Part shown: piece after piece, positions 1 to 10,562 of the stretch
How the letters are laid out: the number at the start of each line of letters is the position of its first letter
How positions within the stretch are numbered: position 1 is the stretch's first letter
Source: Leptodactylus fallax
Taxonomy: Eukaryota > Chordata > Amphibia > Anura > Leptodactylidae
Assembly (NCBI GenBank): GCA_947044405.1
Contig: CAMRHE010001076.1
Coordinates: forward strand, 168,601-232,600
Reading direction: 5' to 3'
DNA: 64,000 nt
Program-made: the position numbers and the translations under genes
Notes under the pieces: generated by a model
The model's database searches: none
Told to the model about the DNA's origin: nothing
The model's input: only the letters and a program-made list of their open reading frames with translations

Positions 1-1290
1 GCCCCCTTCTGGATAGCATATTATACTGTGTGGGGCCCCTGTGGAACATAATACTGGGGAGGGGGGCCCTCTGGAAAGCATATTATACTGTGTGGGACCC
101 CTGTGGAGCATTATACTGTGGACGAGGCCCTCTGGATAGCATATACTGTGTGGGACCTCTGTGAAGCATTTAACTGGGGGGGGTCTCTGGATAGCATATT
201 ATACTGTATGGGGCCTCTGTGGAGCATTATAATGTGTGGGCTCTGGAAAACGTTATATTCTCTGGGGCCACTTTGGAGCATTATACTGGGGGGCCCCTCT
301 GGAGAGCATATTATGCTGTGTGGGGCCACCGAGGAGCATTATACTGTGGGGGGGCCCTCTGGATAGCATATTATATTGTTTTGGGTCACTGTGGAGCATT
401 ATACTGGGGGAACCTCTCTGGGCAGTATATTATACTGTGTGGAGGCCATTCTGGAGCATGTTATACTATGTGGGGTCACTGTGGAGCATTATTCTGGGGG
501 GGCCATCTGCAGAGCATATTATATTGTGTGGCGCGACTGTGGGGCATTATTCGGGGGGGAACTAAGGAGCATTATACTAGGGGGCCCTCTAGGGAGTATA
601 TTATACTGCTTGGGGCCTACTGTGGAGCATTATACTGGGGGGACACTCTGGGGAGCATTATACTAGTGGGGGCCCTCTGGGGAGCATATTATACTATGGG
701 CCACTGTGGAGCTTTATACTGGGGGGAAGGGGCAGTGTGGGGAGCCTGTTATACTGTGTGGGGCCACTGTGGCGTTTATTATATTGTGTGGGGCTTCTTG
801 GGAGCATATTATACTCTGTGGGGCCATTGTAGAGCATTATACTGGGGGGAACTGTGGGGAGCATATTATACTGTGGGGGACCACTGTGGAGCATTATACT
901 GGGGGAACCCCTCTGGGCAGTATATTATACTGTGTGGAGGCCATTGTGGAGCATGTTATACTGTGTTAGGCCACTGTGGAGCAATATACTGGGGGGGCAC
1001 TGTGGGATGCATATTATACTATATGGAGCATATTATATTGTGTGGGGCTGCTGGGGAGCATATTGTACTGTCTGGGGCCGCTAAGAGGTAGTATACTGTG
1101 TGGAGCCTTATACACCATGTGGGGCCACTATGGGGAGCTCAGGGGAGCATTTTATACTGTGTGGGTCCACTGTGGAGCATTATATACCATGTGGGGAAAC
1201 TGTGGAGGGCTCAGGGGAGCATTTTATACAGTGGAGCATTATATACCATGTGGAGCATTATACTATCCGGGGGGGGGGCTCAAAATTCCT
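1..1290. repeat. G-rich minisatellite, unit about 58-62 bp
   Basis: The stretch is made of degenerate tandem copies of a unit with two related halves: one reads like GGGGCCACTGTGGAGCATTA, the other like CCCTCTGGAGAGCATATTAT followed by ACTGTGTGG. Recurrences of CTGTGTGGG near 25, 87 and 145 give the spacing. Runs of five to eight G are frequent on the + strand. Long open frames through it on both strands translate only the repeat and are not genes. The array begins at or before the window edge and decays after about 1,210. Confidence 0.9.
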
Positions 1291-1604
1291 GCTGGCAGCC
1301 CTGTGTGCTATGTCTCCATCACAGCTCCCTCACTATAATCTTGCACATACGTGTAGTGCTCCATGGCCATGTCATTCCCCATACAGTACTGTGCATGAGC
1401 TGGCCATGGAGTTATTGGGGCCTGCACAGTACTATAGGGGCTGACAATACTGGGAACATACTCAGTAACACCAGATAGTCAGCACATATGTAAGACTTCA
1501 GTGAAGGAGCCGTGGTGTAGGCTATTAGCAGGAAGCTGTTGGGTGGGCCTAAGGCCCCAGAACAAGTTCTTCTGGGGGGGGGGGGGCCCTCAGTCCGACA
1601 CTGT
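1291..1604. other. unrecognised sequence between two tandem repeats
   Basis: No gene is seen. The segment near 1,355-1,435 has a loose inverted or duplicated arrangement around CCATGGCCATG and GGCCATGGAG, and around two copies of ACAGTACT. A poly-G run lies near 1,577. Confidence 0.4.
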
Positions 1605-2060
1605 ATAACAGAGAACTATTATATATAAGGGTGGGTTACTACATATAATTGGGAAACTTAAATATGAGGCGGCTATTATAAGGGGGGAACTATTATTTAT
1701 AAGACTGGCTATTATTTATAAGGGGGGAAACTATTATATATAAGGCACCATAAAGGGGGGGCTATTATTTATAAGAGGAGAACTATTTAAGGGGGGTGTA
1801 ATTGTTAAGTGGGCTTATTTATAAAGGGGCCCATTAGTGATAATGGGGACTATTATTTATAAAGGGTAACTATTATTTATGAGGGGGCTATTATTAATAA
1901 GGGAGCAGTATTATATTTACAGGGTGACTGTTACAGATAAGGGGGATATTACTGATACAGGGCACTATTTATCATTTATAAAGGCGCTATTACTGATAAA
2001 GGTGTAATATTATTTATAAGCAGGGACTATTATTTATAAGGAGGCGCTATAATAACTGAT
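1605..2060. repeat. A/T-rich degenerate tandem repeat
   Basis: Short units of the form CTATTATTTATAAGGGGGG recur at irregular spacing of roughly 20-35 bases (for example near 1,670, 1,706, 1,762, 1,850, 1,875 and 2,030). The repeat differs from the preceding G-rich minisatellite but keeps GGGGG punctuation. No coding potential is evident. The following bases to about 2,400 hold nothing recognisable. Confidence 0.75.
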
Positions 2061-2401
2061 GACTGGGTGCAAAAATCTATTAGGCGGTACAAAGGTGCTC
2101 ATTTGAATTGTGTGCGGTAAATGGGGCTTGTTATTACTTTTTTGTTGGCAGAAAGGAGGCGTTATTATAGGGGTTGTCACTGCAAGACAATGGTGTTTGC
2201 ATATCAGCATTCGGGGCCCCGCTTTTAATTTTGCCCAGGGCCCCACTTTGTCTACAACTGGCCCTGTATGTAAGAATGGGCTATACTGTAGAGGAGAGCT
2301 ACTAGACAACCAATCCGTGCATGTTCCAGTTTAATGTCGGCACTTTGCTAGGGAAAATATCCTTGCTGTTTGGTTGGATCTTCTAGACAATCACATGTAG
2401 T

Positions 2402-2673
2402 CAGTGGCGTAACTAAAGTCTTGTGGGCCCCGGTGCAATCTTTTGTCTTGGGCCCCCTACCTCATCCGCATAGCGAATTCTTGATAGTGATGGTTACGGG
2501 TGCTAAGGAGTTTAATTAACCTTAGTGTGGTTAGGGTAATCTGTGGGTCTCCTTGGCTTATGGGCCAGATGGAAGCTGCAATCTTAATACTGATGCCAGT
2601 GCTTATGGGCCCCCTAGGGCTCCAGGACCCTGGTGCGACTGCACCCTCTGCACCCCCTCAAGTTACGCCCCTG
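2402..2673. mobile_element. non-autonomous hAT-like element with inverted ends
   Basis: The left end reads CAGTGGCGTAACTAAAG and the right end CTCAAGTTACGCCCCTG, which are imperfect inverted repeats. Just inside, GGGCCCCGGTGCA on the left pairs with TGCACCCTCTGCACC on the right. There is no transposase. The flanking octamers match at only 5 of 8 positions, so the target duplication is not secure. Assignment to hAT is inferred from the CAG-type ends. Confidence 0.55.
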
Positions 2674-2816
2674 CGTACAGTAGATCAAGGTCGGTTTAGG
2701 GCAATGTATGTTAAATGTGATTTCAAGTTACAAAGGCCCCCGAAATATCGCTGTATGTTAACCTGAGGTTACAGCATGATTACAGGAACAGCCTGTCTGC
2801 TGTCTGACATACTTAC

Positions 2817-3155
2817 CTTTAGCAGATTGCATCGAGAGAGCGAAATTACATGTAAGTCCATCTTTCAGAGACCTGTGGAGGATTACACAGGAATATACAT
2901 CTCCATCTTCTTCTACGCTTGTAGGCCTCACAGACAGTATACTGGACACACTGTAGGTCCCATCTTGGTTCTCAGCTGGTACACTGGGGAAGGTGCGGAT
3001 ACCCAGTTCAGATTTGTCAGTCAAAGCTTTACTGTACTTCAGCCATTGTATTGTCACAGGTTTTGGATAGAAGTCATTCACATAACAGGTAACAGATCTC
3101 TCGGTGTTTGGAGTCATCTCCAGTCTGGAGTCACTCACTGTACAAGTTGGCTTAG
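2817..3155 (-). CDS. Ig C1-set domain exon, NCR3LG1 (B7-H6)-like
   Basis: Read on the minus strand, this 339-nt exon is flanked by an acceptor (TTTCTCTTCAG) and a donor (AAAG|GTAAGT) and is phase 1 at both ends. It encodes about 112 residues of a C1-set immunoglobulin domain. The B-strand cysteine and C-strand tryptophan lie in CYVNDFYPKPVTIQW, and the F-strand cysteine in GDVYSCVILHRSL. The order V-set then C1-set matches B7-H6-type ligands and other butyrophilin/SIRP-like receptors. The phase joins exactly to the V exon at 3,769-4,116, giving GCT across the junction. A membrane exon should follow below 2,816 but none was recognised. It could be a live gene, one member of an expanded family, or an exon relic. 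Confidence 0.85.
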
Positions 3156-3688
3156 CTGAAGAGAAATAAAGGCCTAATTCATAATGTGATTCAGACACAT
3201 GATTTATAGGTTATATTTATAGGCCCTGATCAGTGATCTACTATACATAGGGCAGATGGAGCTGCAAAATGGATATCAAAATGTGAACCCCCTGCTGGTA
3301 CAGGAAGGATTCATGCCAGAGAGAACAAAGGAAGAGATGTCTCTGCACAGACTGAGCCTCATGCTTAGATGTGTTACTGTAATAAGAAAATTTCCTCTAA
3401 AGTTCTGGTACACCCTTGATGTTACTCATTTTTCCTAGACCCAGCTCTGAGTGCTGCCTCTTCCCTCTCGCTGCTCTTCTACTTCACTGAGCCAACCCAG
3501 TGCTTACACCCACTCCTTTTTACTGTTCTGGACTCTGTGCCAGCGCTGGTCCGCTCTATCACATCACTAGTTCCCTCCGTTGTTCAGTACTGTTATGCCC
3601 ACTTGACAAGCTTAACTTGTACCTCCAATTGCTGTGCGAAAAAGTTTTTTGGCATAGAGGGAAAAGTAAATTACTCCGACTGTGTCTA

Positions 3689-3719
<31 letters not shown>

Positions 3720-3768
3720 AATTATTTATTTCTCTTATTTGTTTTTCTGTTACTATAGCAGCTCTTAC
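3156..3768 (-). other. intron between V and C1 exons, with (ATT)n microsatellite
   Basis: Intron of about 613 bases between the two Ig exons. It contains an (ATT)n microsatellite at about 3,690-3,727. No other feature is recognised. Confidence 0.7.
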
Positions 3769-4116
3769 CTGACACCTGCAGAGTGACTTTACTAACCGCC
3801 TTATCAGGAGTGACGATAACAGTACAGGTGTATTCTCCTTCATCACTGAGCTGTAGGTTGGGTATATACAGACTGGCGTCTCCTGACAGAAGTCTAGGTT
3901 CTGATATCTGTGACCCAGATCTGATTTGGATCTGATCTCCACCATTGAACCAATAGACAAGTTTTTCTTCCTCTAATGTTCTCAGAGTCCAACGTGCAGA
4001 AACCATAGAGGGATCCAAGGAAGAAGTATCATAGCCATAGAAGTAACAAGGGATGGTGGTATCGTGACCCCTCAGAGCATCTATAGGGGCATCGATCCTG
4101 CGGATTTCTAATTTAC
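3769..4116 (-). CDS. Ig V-set domain exon, NCR3LG1 (B7-H6)-like
   Basis: On the minus strand this 348-nt exon lies between an acceptor (TTTTTAATTTAG) and a donor (TCAG|GTAAGA), phase 1 at both ends and without stops. It encodes a V-set Ig domain: the first cysteine is in RGHDTTIPCYF, the hydrophobic C'-strand is LVYWFNGGDQIQ, and the D/E/F strands read LLSGDASLYIPNLQLSDEGE followed by YTCTVIVTP. The SGDASL...GEY-C-V-VTP pattern is what human B7-H6 shows at the same place (known family feature, from memory). The product would be a cell-surface ligand; B7-H6 binds NKp30 on NK cells. No signal-peptide exon was recognised above 4,116, so the gene model is partial. Confidence 0.85.
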
Positions 4117-4385
4117 CTAAATTAAAAACAAAAATTTGTTTGGCAGAATATTAATATGACATTTTATTTCTTCACTTTTGCTACCTACAAACAAATCAAT
4201 TCAATATCAGTATTTATGGCTGATGGAACAATTTAATCCCCTCACCACCGCCATCTAGTGTCTTTATGGTGTCTGGATGGAAGGGCTGCAGTTTACAGAA
4301 AAGATAAATAATTTTTATGTTCTAAATAAGTACTGCAGCCAGATATTTGTCTGACTGTGGCAGCACCAGGGAAAAAAAGGTCACG

Positions 4386-4918
4386 TTCAGTGGAGGACTG
4401 GGATATCTAGGGCCCACCGCCCACAGCTAGGACCCCTGCAGATCAGCTGTACCGAGACAGTGTGGTTACAGGTAATAACATGTCGGGAGCTGTGCTGCTC
4501 ACCTGCCACGCAGTGTGCACCATTGCACTACCTAAACCCACCACTACACTCTTCATGGCAAAGTGAGCAGCGTAGCTCCTGAAATTGTTAACATTACCTG
4601 TAGCGGCGCTGTCCTGGAAAAGTCTTGTGCCGACACCTTTTTGTTGGAAGTCCTGCGCCTCATGCAGTGTCGGACTGGGATGTCTAGGGCCCACCAGTGG
4701 AATTGTTTCTAGGGGCCCACCGCCAGGACCCCTGCAAATTAACAGTACCAAGATAGGGCGGCTAAAGGTAATAACATGTCGGGAGCCATGCTGCTCACCC
4801 GCCATACCATGTGCACCACTGCACTACCTAAGCCTACTGCTACACCCTGTATGGCAAGTGAACAGCGTGGCTCCTAGAATTGTTAGCAATACCTGTAGTC
4901 GCACTGCCCTGGAAAAGC
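4386..4918. repeat. two diverged copies of a 240-250 bp unit, about 279 bp apart
   Basis: Copy one (about 4,386-4,622) and copy two (about 4,664-4,918) share, in the same order, GGACTGGGAT-TCTAGGGCCCAC, GGTAATAACATGTCGGGAGC, CACTACCTAA and GCGCTGTCCTGGAAAAG-like blocks. They have diverged by many substitutions and small indels, so this is an old local duplication or two insertions of one repeat family. No protein is implied. Confidence 0.8.
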
Positions 4919-5481
4919 TGATCTGCAGAGGTCCTGGTTGTTGCATCATCGCAGATGTAATATTGATGGCCTACCCTAAGGACAGGCAATCAATATTGGA
5001 AAGATGGATAAATCCTTTTAAGAGGTTGTCCAGGAATTGGAGCAACCCATGTGTCGGGCGGGAGATGTAAAATAAATAAATTAAAAAAACCTACTTGCCT
5101 GTCCTCAGTGCTCCGTTGTCCGCTGCCAGTGTCCATTCAGTCTCATGCCGGCGAATCCTTGCTGTACCTCATGTGACTGCTAAGACGAATTAGGTACAGG
5201 ATTTCCAGAAATGAGGCGCCGCCATGAGACCGAACAGACGCAGGCAGGGGACAACGGGGTGCTGGGGACAGGTGAGTATGCTTTTTTGGAAATTTTTTTT
5301 ATTTTTACACGTCCCTGGCGGCCGCCACAGTGAAATTTATGGACACCCTCTTTTAAGGGGTCGTCTGGGTCAAATTTTTTTATGGCCAATTCACTGGTCC
5401 CCTATACTGTATGGGGAATAGTGATGGGGTCATTATATTGTGTGGGAGAAGTGATGGGGGCTAACATCCTGTGTGATGCAT
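4919..5481. other. degenerate interspersed-repeat DNA, no gene
   Basis: The segment contains a CTTTTAAGAGGTTGTCCAGG end near 5,017 and a related CTTTTAAGGGGTCGTCTGGG near 5,348, the kind of ends seen on other short elements in the window. Pieces reading like the window-start minisatellite (TGGGGTCATTATATTGTGTGG) occur at 5,410-5,460. Confidence 0.5.
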
Positions 5482-5900
5482 ATTAAAGGGGTTGTCTAGG
5501 GTTAATCTTTTTTATGGCCTATGCTCAGGATAAGCCATAAATACCTGATCGGTAGGAGGATGACACAAAGCAACATCAGCTATTCGGAGCCACTTCCGGC
5601 ACCCGTTCTGTACACAACACAGTGCCGGAAGCAGAAAGCTCCATCCACTGTTTAGTCGCCCGGCACCATCACTGCAGCTCAGCTCCCGCTGACTTCAATA
5701 AATGCTGAGATGCAGTGAAGGTGCCGGCTAATATACAGTGGACAGAGCTTTCTGCTTCTGGCCCTGTATTGTGTACAGGATGGGCGTCAGAAGTGGCTCC
5801 GTACAGCTGATCGGTCCAGGGTTGGTCCCCTACAAATCAGTTATTTATTGCCTATCCTGAGGATAAACCATAACAAATTATGCCCACACAACCACTTTAA
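5482..5900. mobile_element. fold-back (MITE-like) element
   Basis: The ends are inverted: TTAAAGGGGTTGTCTAGGG on the left and ACAACCACTTTAA on the right. Inside, ATGGCCTATGCTCAGGATAAG pairs with TTGCCTATCCTGAGGATAAA, and the block near 5,596-5,650 (GTGCCGGAAGCAGAAAGCTC) pairs with one near 5,733-5,775 (GAGCTTTCTGCTTCTGGCCC). The whole can fold into one long imperfect hairpin. There is no coding capacity; mobility would have depended on a transposase made elsewhere. Confidence 0.75.
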
Positions 5901-5922
5901 TATACCCCCTAACGCGCCACAC

Positions 5923-6356
5923 TTTAAAGAGGTTGTCCAGTATAATTTTTTTTCTTTTTTTATAATTAGTCTGGTGGAGGCGAACCCTCCCCCCCCCCCA
6001 AAAAAAAAACATACTAAACATACTCACCTGTCCCTGGTTCTCCGGTGTCAGCAGGTCACAGCACGGTCCGGTCCTGCAGCTCCGCTGTCTTCTTTTGCCA
6101 GAAGTCCTCACTGTCTGTGACGTCCCAGGTCCCTTCCCTTAGGCCGCTGATTGGCCTCAGGGGTCACGTGACATCACAGGTAGTCACGTGCAGAGGCAAC
6201 TTCCGCCGGAGGAAAACAGAGCTGCAGGCTGAACCGCTCTGGGAGATACTGGGGACAGGAGAGAAAGTTTGGGTTGTTTTTTTTTTTTTTTTTCTTTTTT
6301 CACCTGCCCCAGTGTAGTTAAAAAAAAAAAAAATGTTATCCTGCAGAACCCCTTTA
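5923..6356. mobile_element. short element with inverted ends and homopolymer arms
   Basis: The left end TTTAAAGAGGTTGTCCAGTATAATTTTTTT is matched in inverse by AAAAAAATGTTATCCTGCAGAACCCCTTTA at the right. The terminal logic matches the preceding fold-back element, but the core (tandem CACGTGAC/TCACGTGC motifs near 6,164-6,191) differs. It is non-coding. The 280 bases after it hold only fragments of the CACTGTATGGGG type. Confidence 0.65.
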
Positions 6357-6638
6357 ATGTCCCCCAAGCTATTGGCCTCCATCACTGCCCCCCCTCCCAC
6401 AATATAATTGCCCCTTCAATGGTCCCCATACAGTATAGGGGACCAGTGAGTGGCCACTGTATGGGGGGTAATAGTGAAGGGGCCACTGTATGAGGGGTAA
6501 TATTGAAATATTGAAGGGGCCACTGTATGCCCTTTCACTGGTTTTCCCTTATAGCAGTATTGGAGTTTCTGCAACTTAGGTATTGTTATGCTGGAGCCCT
6601 AGAGCAGACAAAAAAACCCCAAAAAACTGTCTTATTTA

Positions 6639-8287
6639 CAGTCATATGAAAAAGTTTGGGCACCCCTATTAATCTTAATCATTTTTAGTTCTAAATATTT
6701 GGGTGTTTGCAACAGCCATTTCAATTTGATATATCTAATAACTGATGGACACAGTAATATTTCAGGATTGAAATGAGGTTTATTGTACTAACAGAAAATG
6801 TGCAATATGCATTAAACCAAAATTTGACCGGTGCAAAAGTATGGGCACCTCAACAGAAAAGTGACATTAATATTTAGTAGATCCTCCTTTTGCAAAAATA
6901 ACAGCCTCTAGTCGCTTCCTGTAGCTTTTAATCAGTTCCTGGATCCTGGATGAAGGTATTTTTGACCATTCCTCTTTACAAAACAATTCCAGTTCAGTTA
7001 AGTTTGATGGTCGCCGAGCATGGACAGCCCGCTTCAAATTATCCCACAGATGTTCAATGATATTCAGGTCTGGGGACTGGGATGGCCATTCCAGAACATT
7101 GTAATTGTTCCTCTGCATGAATGCCTGAGTAGATTTGGAGCTGTGTTTTGGATCATTGTCTTGCTGAAATATCCATCCCCGGCGTAACTTCAAATTCGTC
7201 ACTGATTCTTGTACATTATTCTCAAGAATCTGCTGATACTGAGTTGAATCCATGCGACCCTCAACTTTAACAAGATTCCCGGTGCCGGCATTGGCCACAC
7301 AGCCCCAAAGCATGATGGAACCTCCACCAAATTTTACAGTGGGTAGCAAGTGTTTTTCTTGGAATGCTGTGTTTTTTTGACGCCATGCATAACGCCTTTT
7401 TGTATGACCAAACAACTCAATCTTTGTTTCATCAGTCCACAGGACCTTCTTCCAAAATGAAGCTGGCTTGTCCAAATGTGCTTTTGCATACCTCAGGCGA
7501 CTCTGTTTGTGGCGTGCTTTCAGAAACGGCTTCTTTCGCATCACTCTCCCATACAGCTTCTCCTTGTGCAAAGTGTGCTGTATTGTTGACCGATGCACAG
7601 TGACACCATCTGCAGCAAGATGATGCTGCAGCTCTTTGGAGGTGGTCTGTGGATTGTCCTTGACTGTTCTCACCATTCTTCTTCTCTGCCTTTCTGATAT
7701 TTTTCTTGGCCTGCCACTTCTGGGCTTAACAAGAACTGTCCCTGTGGTCTTTCATTTCCTTACTATGTTCCTCACAGTGGAAACTGACAGGTTAAATCTC
7801 TGAGACAACTTTTTGTATCCTTCCCTTGAACAACTATGTTGAACAATCTTTGTTTTCAGATCATTTGAGAGTTGTTTTGAGGAGCCCATGATGCCACTCT
7901 TCAGAGGAGATTCAAATAGGAGAACAACTTGCAATTGGCCACCTTAAATACCTTTTCTCATGATTGGATACACCTGGCTATGAAGTTCAAAGCTCAGTGA
8001 GGTTACAAATCCAATTTTGTGGTTCAGTAAGTCAGTAAAAAGTAGTTAGGAGTATTCAAATCAATAAAATGATAAGGGTACCCAAATTTTTGCACCGGTC
8101 AAATTTTGGTTTAATGCATATTGCACATTTTCTGTTAGTACAATAAACCTCATTTCAATCCTGAAATATTACTGTGTCCATCAGTTATTAGATATATCAA
8201 ATTGAAATGGCTGTTGCAAACACCCAAATATTTAGAACTAAAAATGATTAAGATTAATAGGGGTGCCCAAACTTTTTCATATGACTG
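6639..8287 (-). mobile_element. nearly complete Tc1/mariner transposon
   Basis: The element starts CAGTCATATGAAAAAGTTTG and ends with its inverse. The terminal inverted repeats are about 210 bp long (about 6,639-6,848 and 8,077-8,287) and very similar to each other. It lies next to TA on the left; on the right it abuts a (TA)n run at 8,288-8,328, so the TA duplication is blurred. The transposase is on the minus strand. The close match of the two arms and the almost open reading frame suggest a relatively young insertion. Confidence 0.93.
6867..7889 (-). pseudogene. Tc1 transposase, one in-frame stop
   Basis: Reading from ATG at 7,889 to the stop at 6,867 gives 340 codons, the normal length of a Tc1 transposase, in a single frame with one TGA at 7,752-7,754 (residue 46). 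The N-terminal part has the paired-like DNA-binding helices (KLSQRFNLSVSTVRNIVRK), followed by a GRPRK AT-hook-like motif. The catalytic triad is visible: D in [12 protein letters not shown] in [11 protein letters not shown], and E in NIIEHLWDNLK, with 34 residues between the last two (DD34E). The stop takes the place of what is probably a tryptophan codon (one-base change, inferred). No other frameshift was seen. It would have catalysed cut-and-paste transposition; this copy should make no full protein. Confidence 0.93.

Positions 8288-8328
<41 letters not shown>
8288..8328. repeat. (TA)n microsatellite
   Basis: About twenty TA dinucleotides directly follow the right end of the Tc1 element. 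It may have expanded from, or served as, the TA target site. Confidence 0.95.
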
Positions 8329-8329
<1 letters not shown>

Positions 8330-8728
8330 TGTAAATAATCTGAATTATGTCAGTGGGTATATAGATGAGACATTTGAGGAAAGGATATGATTGGTTAGTA
8401 GATGGCCAGCCTATCCAACCAAAGCAGGATCAGGTCATGTAGTCCCCCGTATGCTGCAGCCATGTGTAACTAAGGTTAAGTTCACATCTGCACCGTTCAG
8501 GTCCTCTGGTACCCACAGTTTTATATACCACTGGAAAGCTGTCAGTGCATTAAATTCAGCACACTGTCAGCTTTGGTGGTGCATTGGTTAGTTTTGGTTA
8601 GTTTCGGCACCGATATCCCTTCACCGTCTGAAGTACATACAGGCTATATACAGTACAGTCAGGGGGTGTTCCTTACCGCCCAGCAATGACGTTGAGCAGT
8701 AAGGCCCGCCCTTCTGACAGTGGAGATA

Positions 8729-9503
8729 CAGTGGGGAAAAAAAAGTATTTAGTCAGCCACCAATTGTGCAAGTTCTCCCACTTAAAAAGATGAGGCCGGC
8801 CTGTAATTGACATCATAGGTAGACCTCAACTATGAGAGACAAAATGAGAAAACAAAGCCAAAAAATCACATTGTCTGATTTTTTAAGAATTTATTTGCAA
8901 ATTATGGTGGAAAATAAGTATTTGGTCAATAACAAAAGTTCATCTCAATACTTTGTTATATATCCTTTGTTGGCAATGACAGAGGTCAAACGTTTTCTGT
9001 AAGTCTTCACAAGGTTGGCACACACTGTTGCTGGTATGTTGGCCCATTCCTCCATGCAGATCTCCTCTAGAGCAGGGATGTTTTGGGGCTGTCGCTGGGC
9101 AACACGGACTTTCAACTCCCTCCAAAGGTTTTCTATGGGGTTGAGACTATTTGGTGACTGTTTGAGGTTGTGGACAGGTGTCTTTTATACTGATAACAAT
9201 GTCAAACAGGAGCCATTACTACAGGTAATGAGCGGAGGACAGAGGAGCCTCTTAAAGAAGAAGTTACAGGTCTGTGAGAGCCAGAAATCTTGCTTGTTTG
9301 TAGGTGACCAAATACTTATTTTCCGCCATAATTTGCAAATAAATTCTTAAAAAATCAGACAATGTGATTTTCTGGCTTTGTTTTCTCATTTTGTCTCTCA
9401 TAGTTGAGGTCTAGCTATGATGACAATTACAGGCCAGCCTAATCTTTTTAAGTGGGAGAACTTGCACAATTGGTGACTGACTAAATACTTTTTTTCCCCT
9501 CTG
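8729..9503 (-). mobile_element. internally deleted Tc1-family transposon
   Basis: The element begins CAGTGGGGAAAAAAAAGTAT and ends ATACTTTTTTTCCCCTCTG, with TA on each side (8,727-8,728 and 9,504-9,505). The inverted arms are about 200 bp each and remain well matched. The interior is only about 375 bp and keeps just the C-terminal end of a transposase, so this is a non-autonomous deletion derivative. It belongs to a different family from the element at 6,639. Confidence 0.9.
8945..9170 (-). pseudogene. C-terminal fragment of Tc1 transposase
   Basis: On the minus strand one frame reads [20 protein letters not shown] and ends KGYITKY followed by TGA. This is the last catalytic glutamate region (NPIENLW) and C-terminus of a Tc1 transposase, about 70 residues. 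Both earlier catalytic aspartates are deleted, so it cannot be active. Confidence 0.85.
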
Positions 9504-9522
9504 TATATTGTTTGGGTCCAGT

Positions 9523-9630
9523 AAGGCTGGGTTCACACCAGCACTTCAACTTTGTTCGGGGATTCCGTTCCCTATTCCGCTTAAAAAGTTTTCGAACGGA
9601 AACCCGAACGCAGGTGTGAACCTAGCGTAA
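9523..9630. repeat. short hairpin repeat
   Basis: AAGGCTGGGTTCACACCAGC on the left pairs with the inverse of CGCAGGTGTGAACCTAGCGT on the right, with TCCGTTC/GAACGGA arms between. A related CTACGTTCACATCTGCATTG end occurs near 40,014, so this is probably an interspersed fold-back family. Confidence 0.6.
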
Positions 9631-10043
9631 GAAGGAATTATACTATGTGGGGGCCATTTTAATTTGGGTGGGTCAGGTATGTTTAAGTGGTGGTGATGGG
9701 GGGGGCCCACTTATGAAACTTTTGCACTGGGCCCACCAATGGGTTAAAACTGCCCTGCCTCTAATGCCCCAGACTTTAATGCCCCCTAGGATATTAGTCC
9801 CCATCATTGCCCTCACACATTATAAAGGTCCCATTACTGGTCCCCATACAGTGGCCCCTTCACTGGTCCCCTTATAGCAGTATTAGGTTAGTACTTACCT
9901 GTTTGCTCCCCAGTCCCGTTCTGTCTCTTTGTTTTGGGTGTACTATTGTGACGTCATGTGTACCCAGAGAAGAAAGGAATGGTTGGGTCCAGAGAGTAGA
10001 TAGGTAAGTATCTACAGTATATCCCTTTTAAACCAAGTATAGG
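9631..10043. other. non-coding, minisatellite-like fragments
   Basis: Pieces such as GGTCCCCATACAGTGGCCCC and TTATACTATGTGGGGGCCA resemble the repeat at the window start. No gene is seen. Confidence 0.4.
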
Positions 10044-10562
10044 TATGTGAGCCAGAGGGCGCTGTTGAGCGACCCAGGTCCAGCCCTGGAAAGGCCTTCA
10101 GCCACACCTTTGAGGGGGTGGCGTGTAACTCCAGAGGACTGGAGTATCCTGCACAGAGCAGCAAATGGTGGCCCAGTTGGACAGATAGACGGTCTGTGCC
10201 AGAGGGCTGGCTTTCCACAGGGGACTTTTGCTGAGTGGAGCATTAGTCCGGCTGCTCAAGTGGACCAGCTAGGACAGAGAGATAGGCTCTGTCCTAGAAG
10301 GGCTGGCATCCACATACCACGGTTACTGGAGCTGAGCAACAGTCAGGCTAGTTAGGGCCTCAAGGAGTGAGTTAGGCCCTAACTGTGGCATAGGTTTTTT
10401 TTGTTGTTTTGTTATGTTGCAGTTAAGCTGAATAAAGCCACGTTTTATTTTACACTTGGACCGTCTGAAAGCTATCTTTCCGGCGCCCAGTACCACGAAC
10501 CACCACTGTCCGGACCAGGACAAGCCGCCATTTTGAGTGTAATTCCCCTAAGCTGTCACACA
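10044..10562 (+). mobile_element. possible solo LTR
   Basis: The stretch has features of a long terminal repeat: it begins near TGTGAGCCAGAGGGCGCTGT, carries an AATAAA signal near 10,431, and ends near AAGCTGTCACA. CAAGT occurs just outside both ends, but not directly adjacent to a TG...CA pair, so the boundaries are unproven. No gag, pol or primer-binding site was seen. A tandem block, CCAG(A/G)GGGCTGGC-like, occurs inside. This is an inference only. Confidence 0.3.

Noticed and set aside
219..1091. 290-codon open frame at the window start
   Set aside because: It lies entirely in the G-rich minisatellite; the peptide is a degenerate repeat, and overlapping frames on both strands are open as well.
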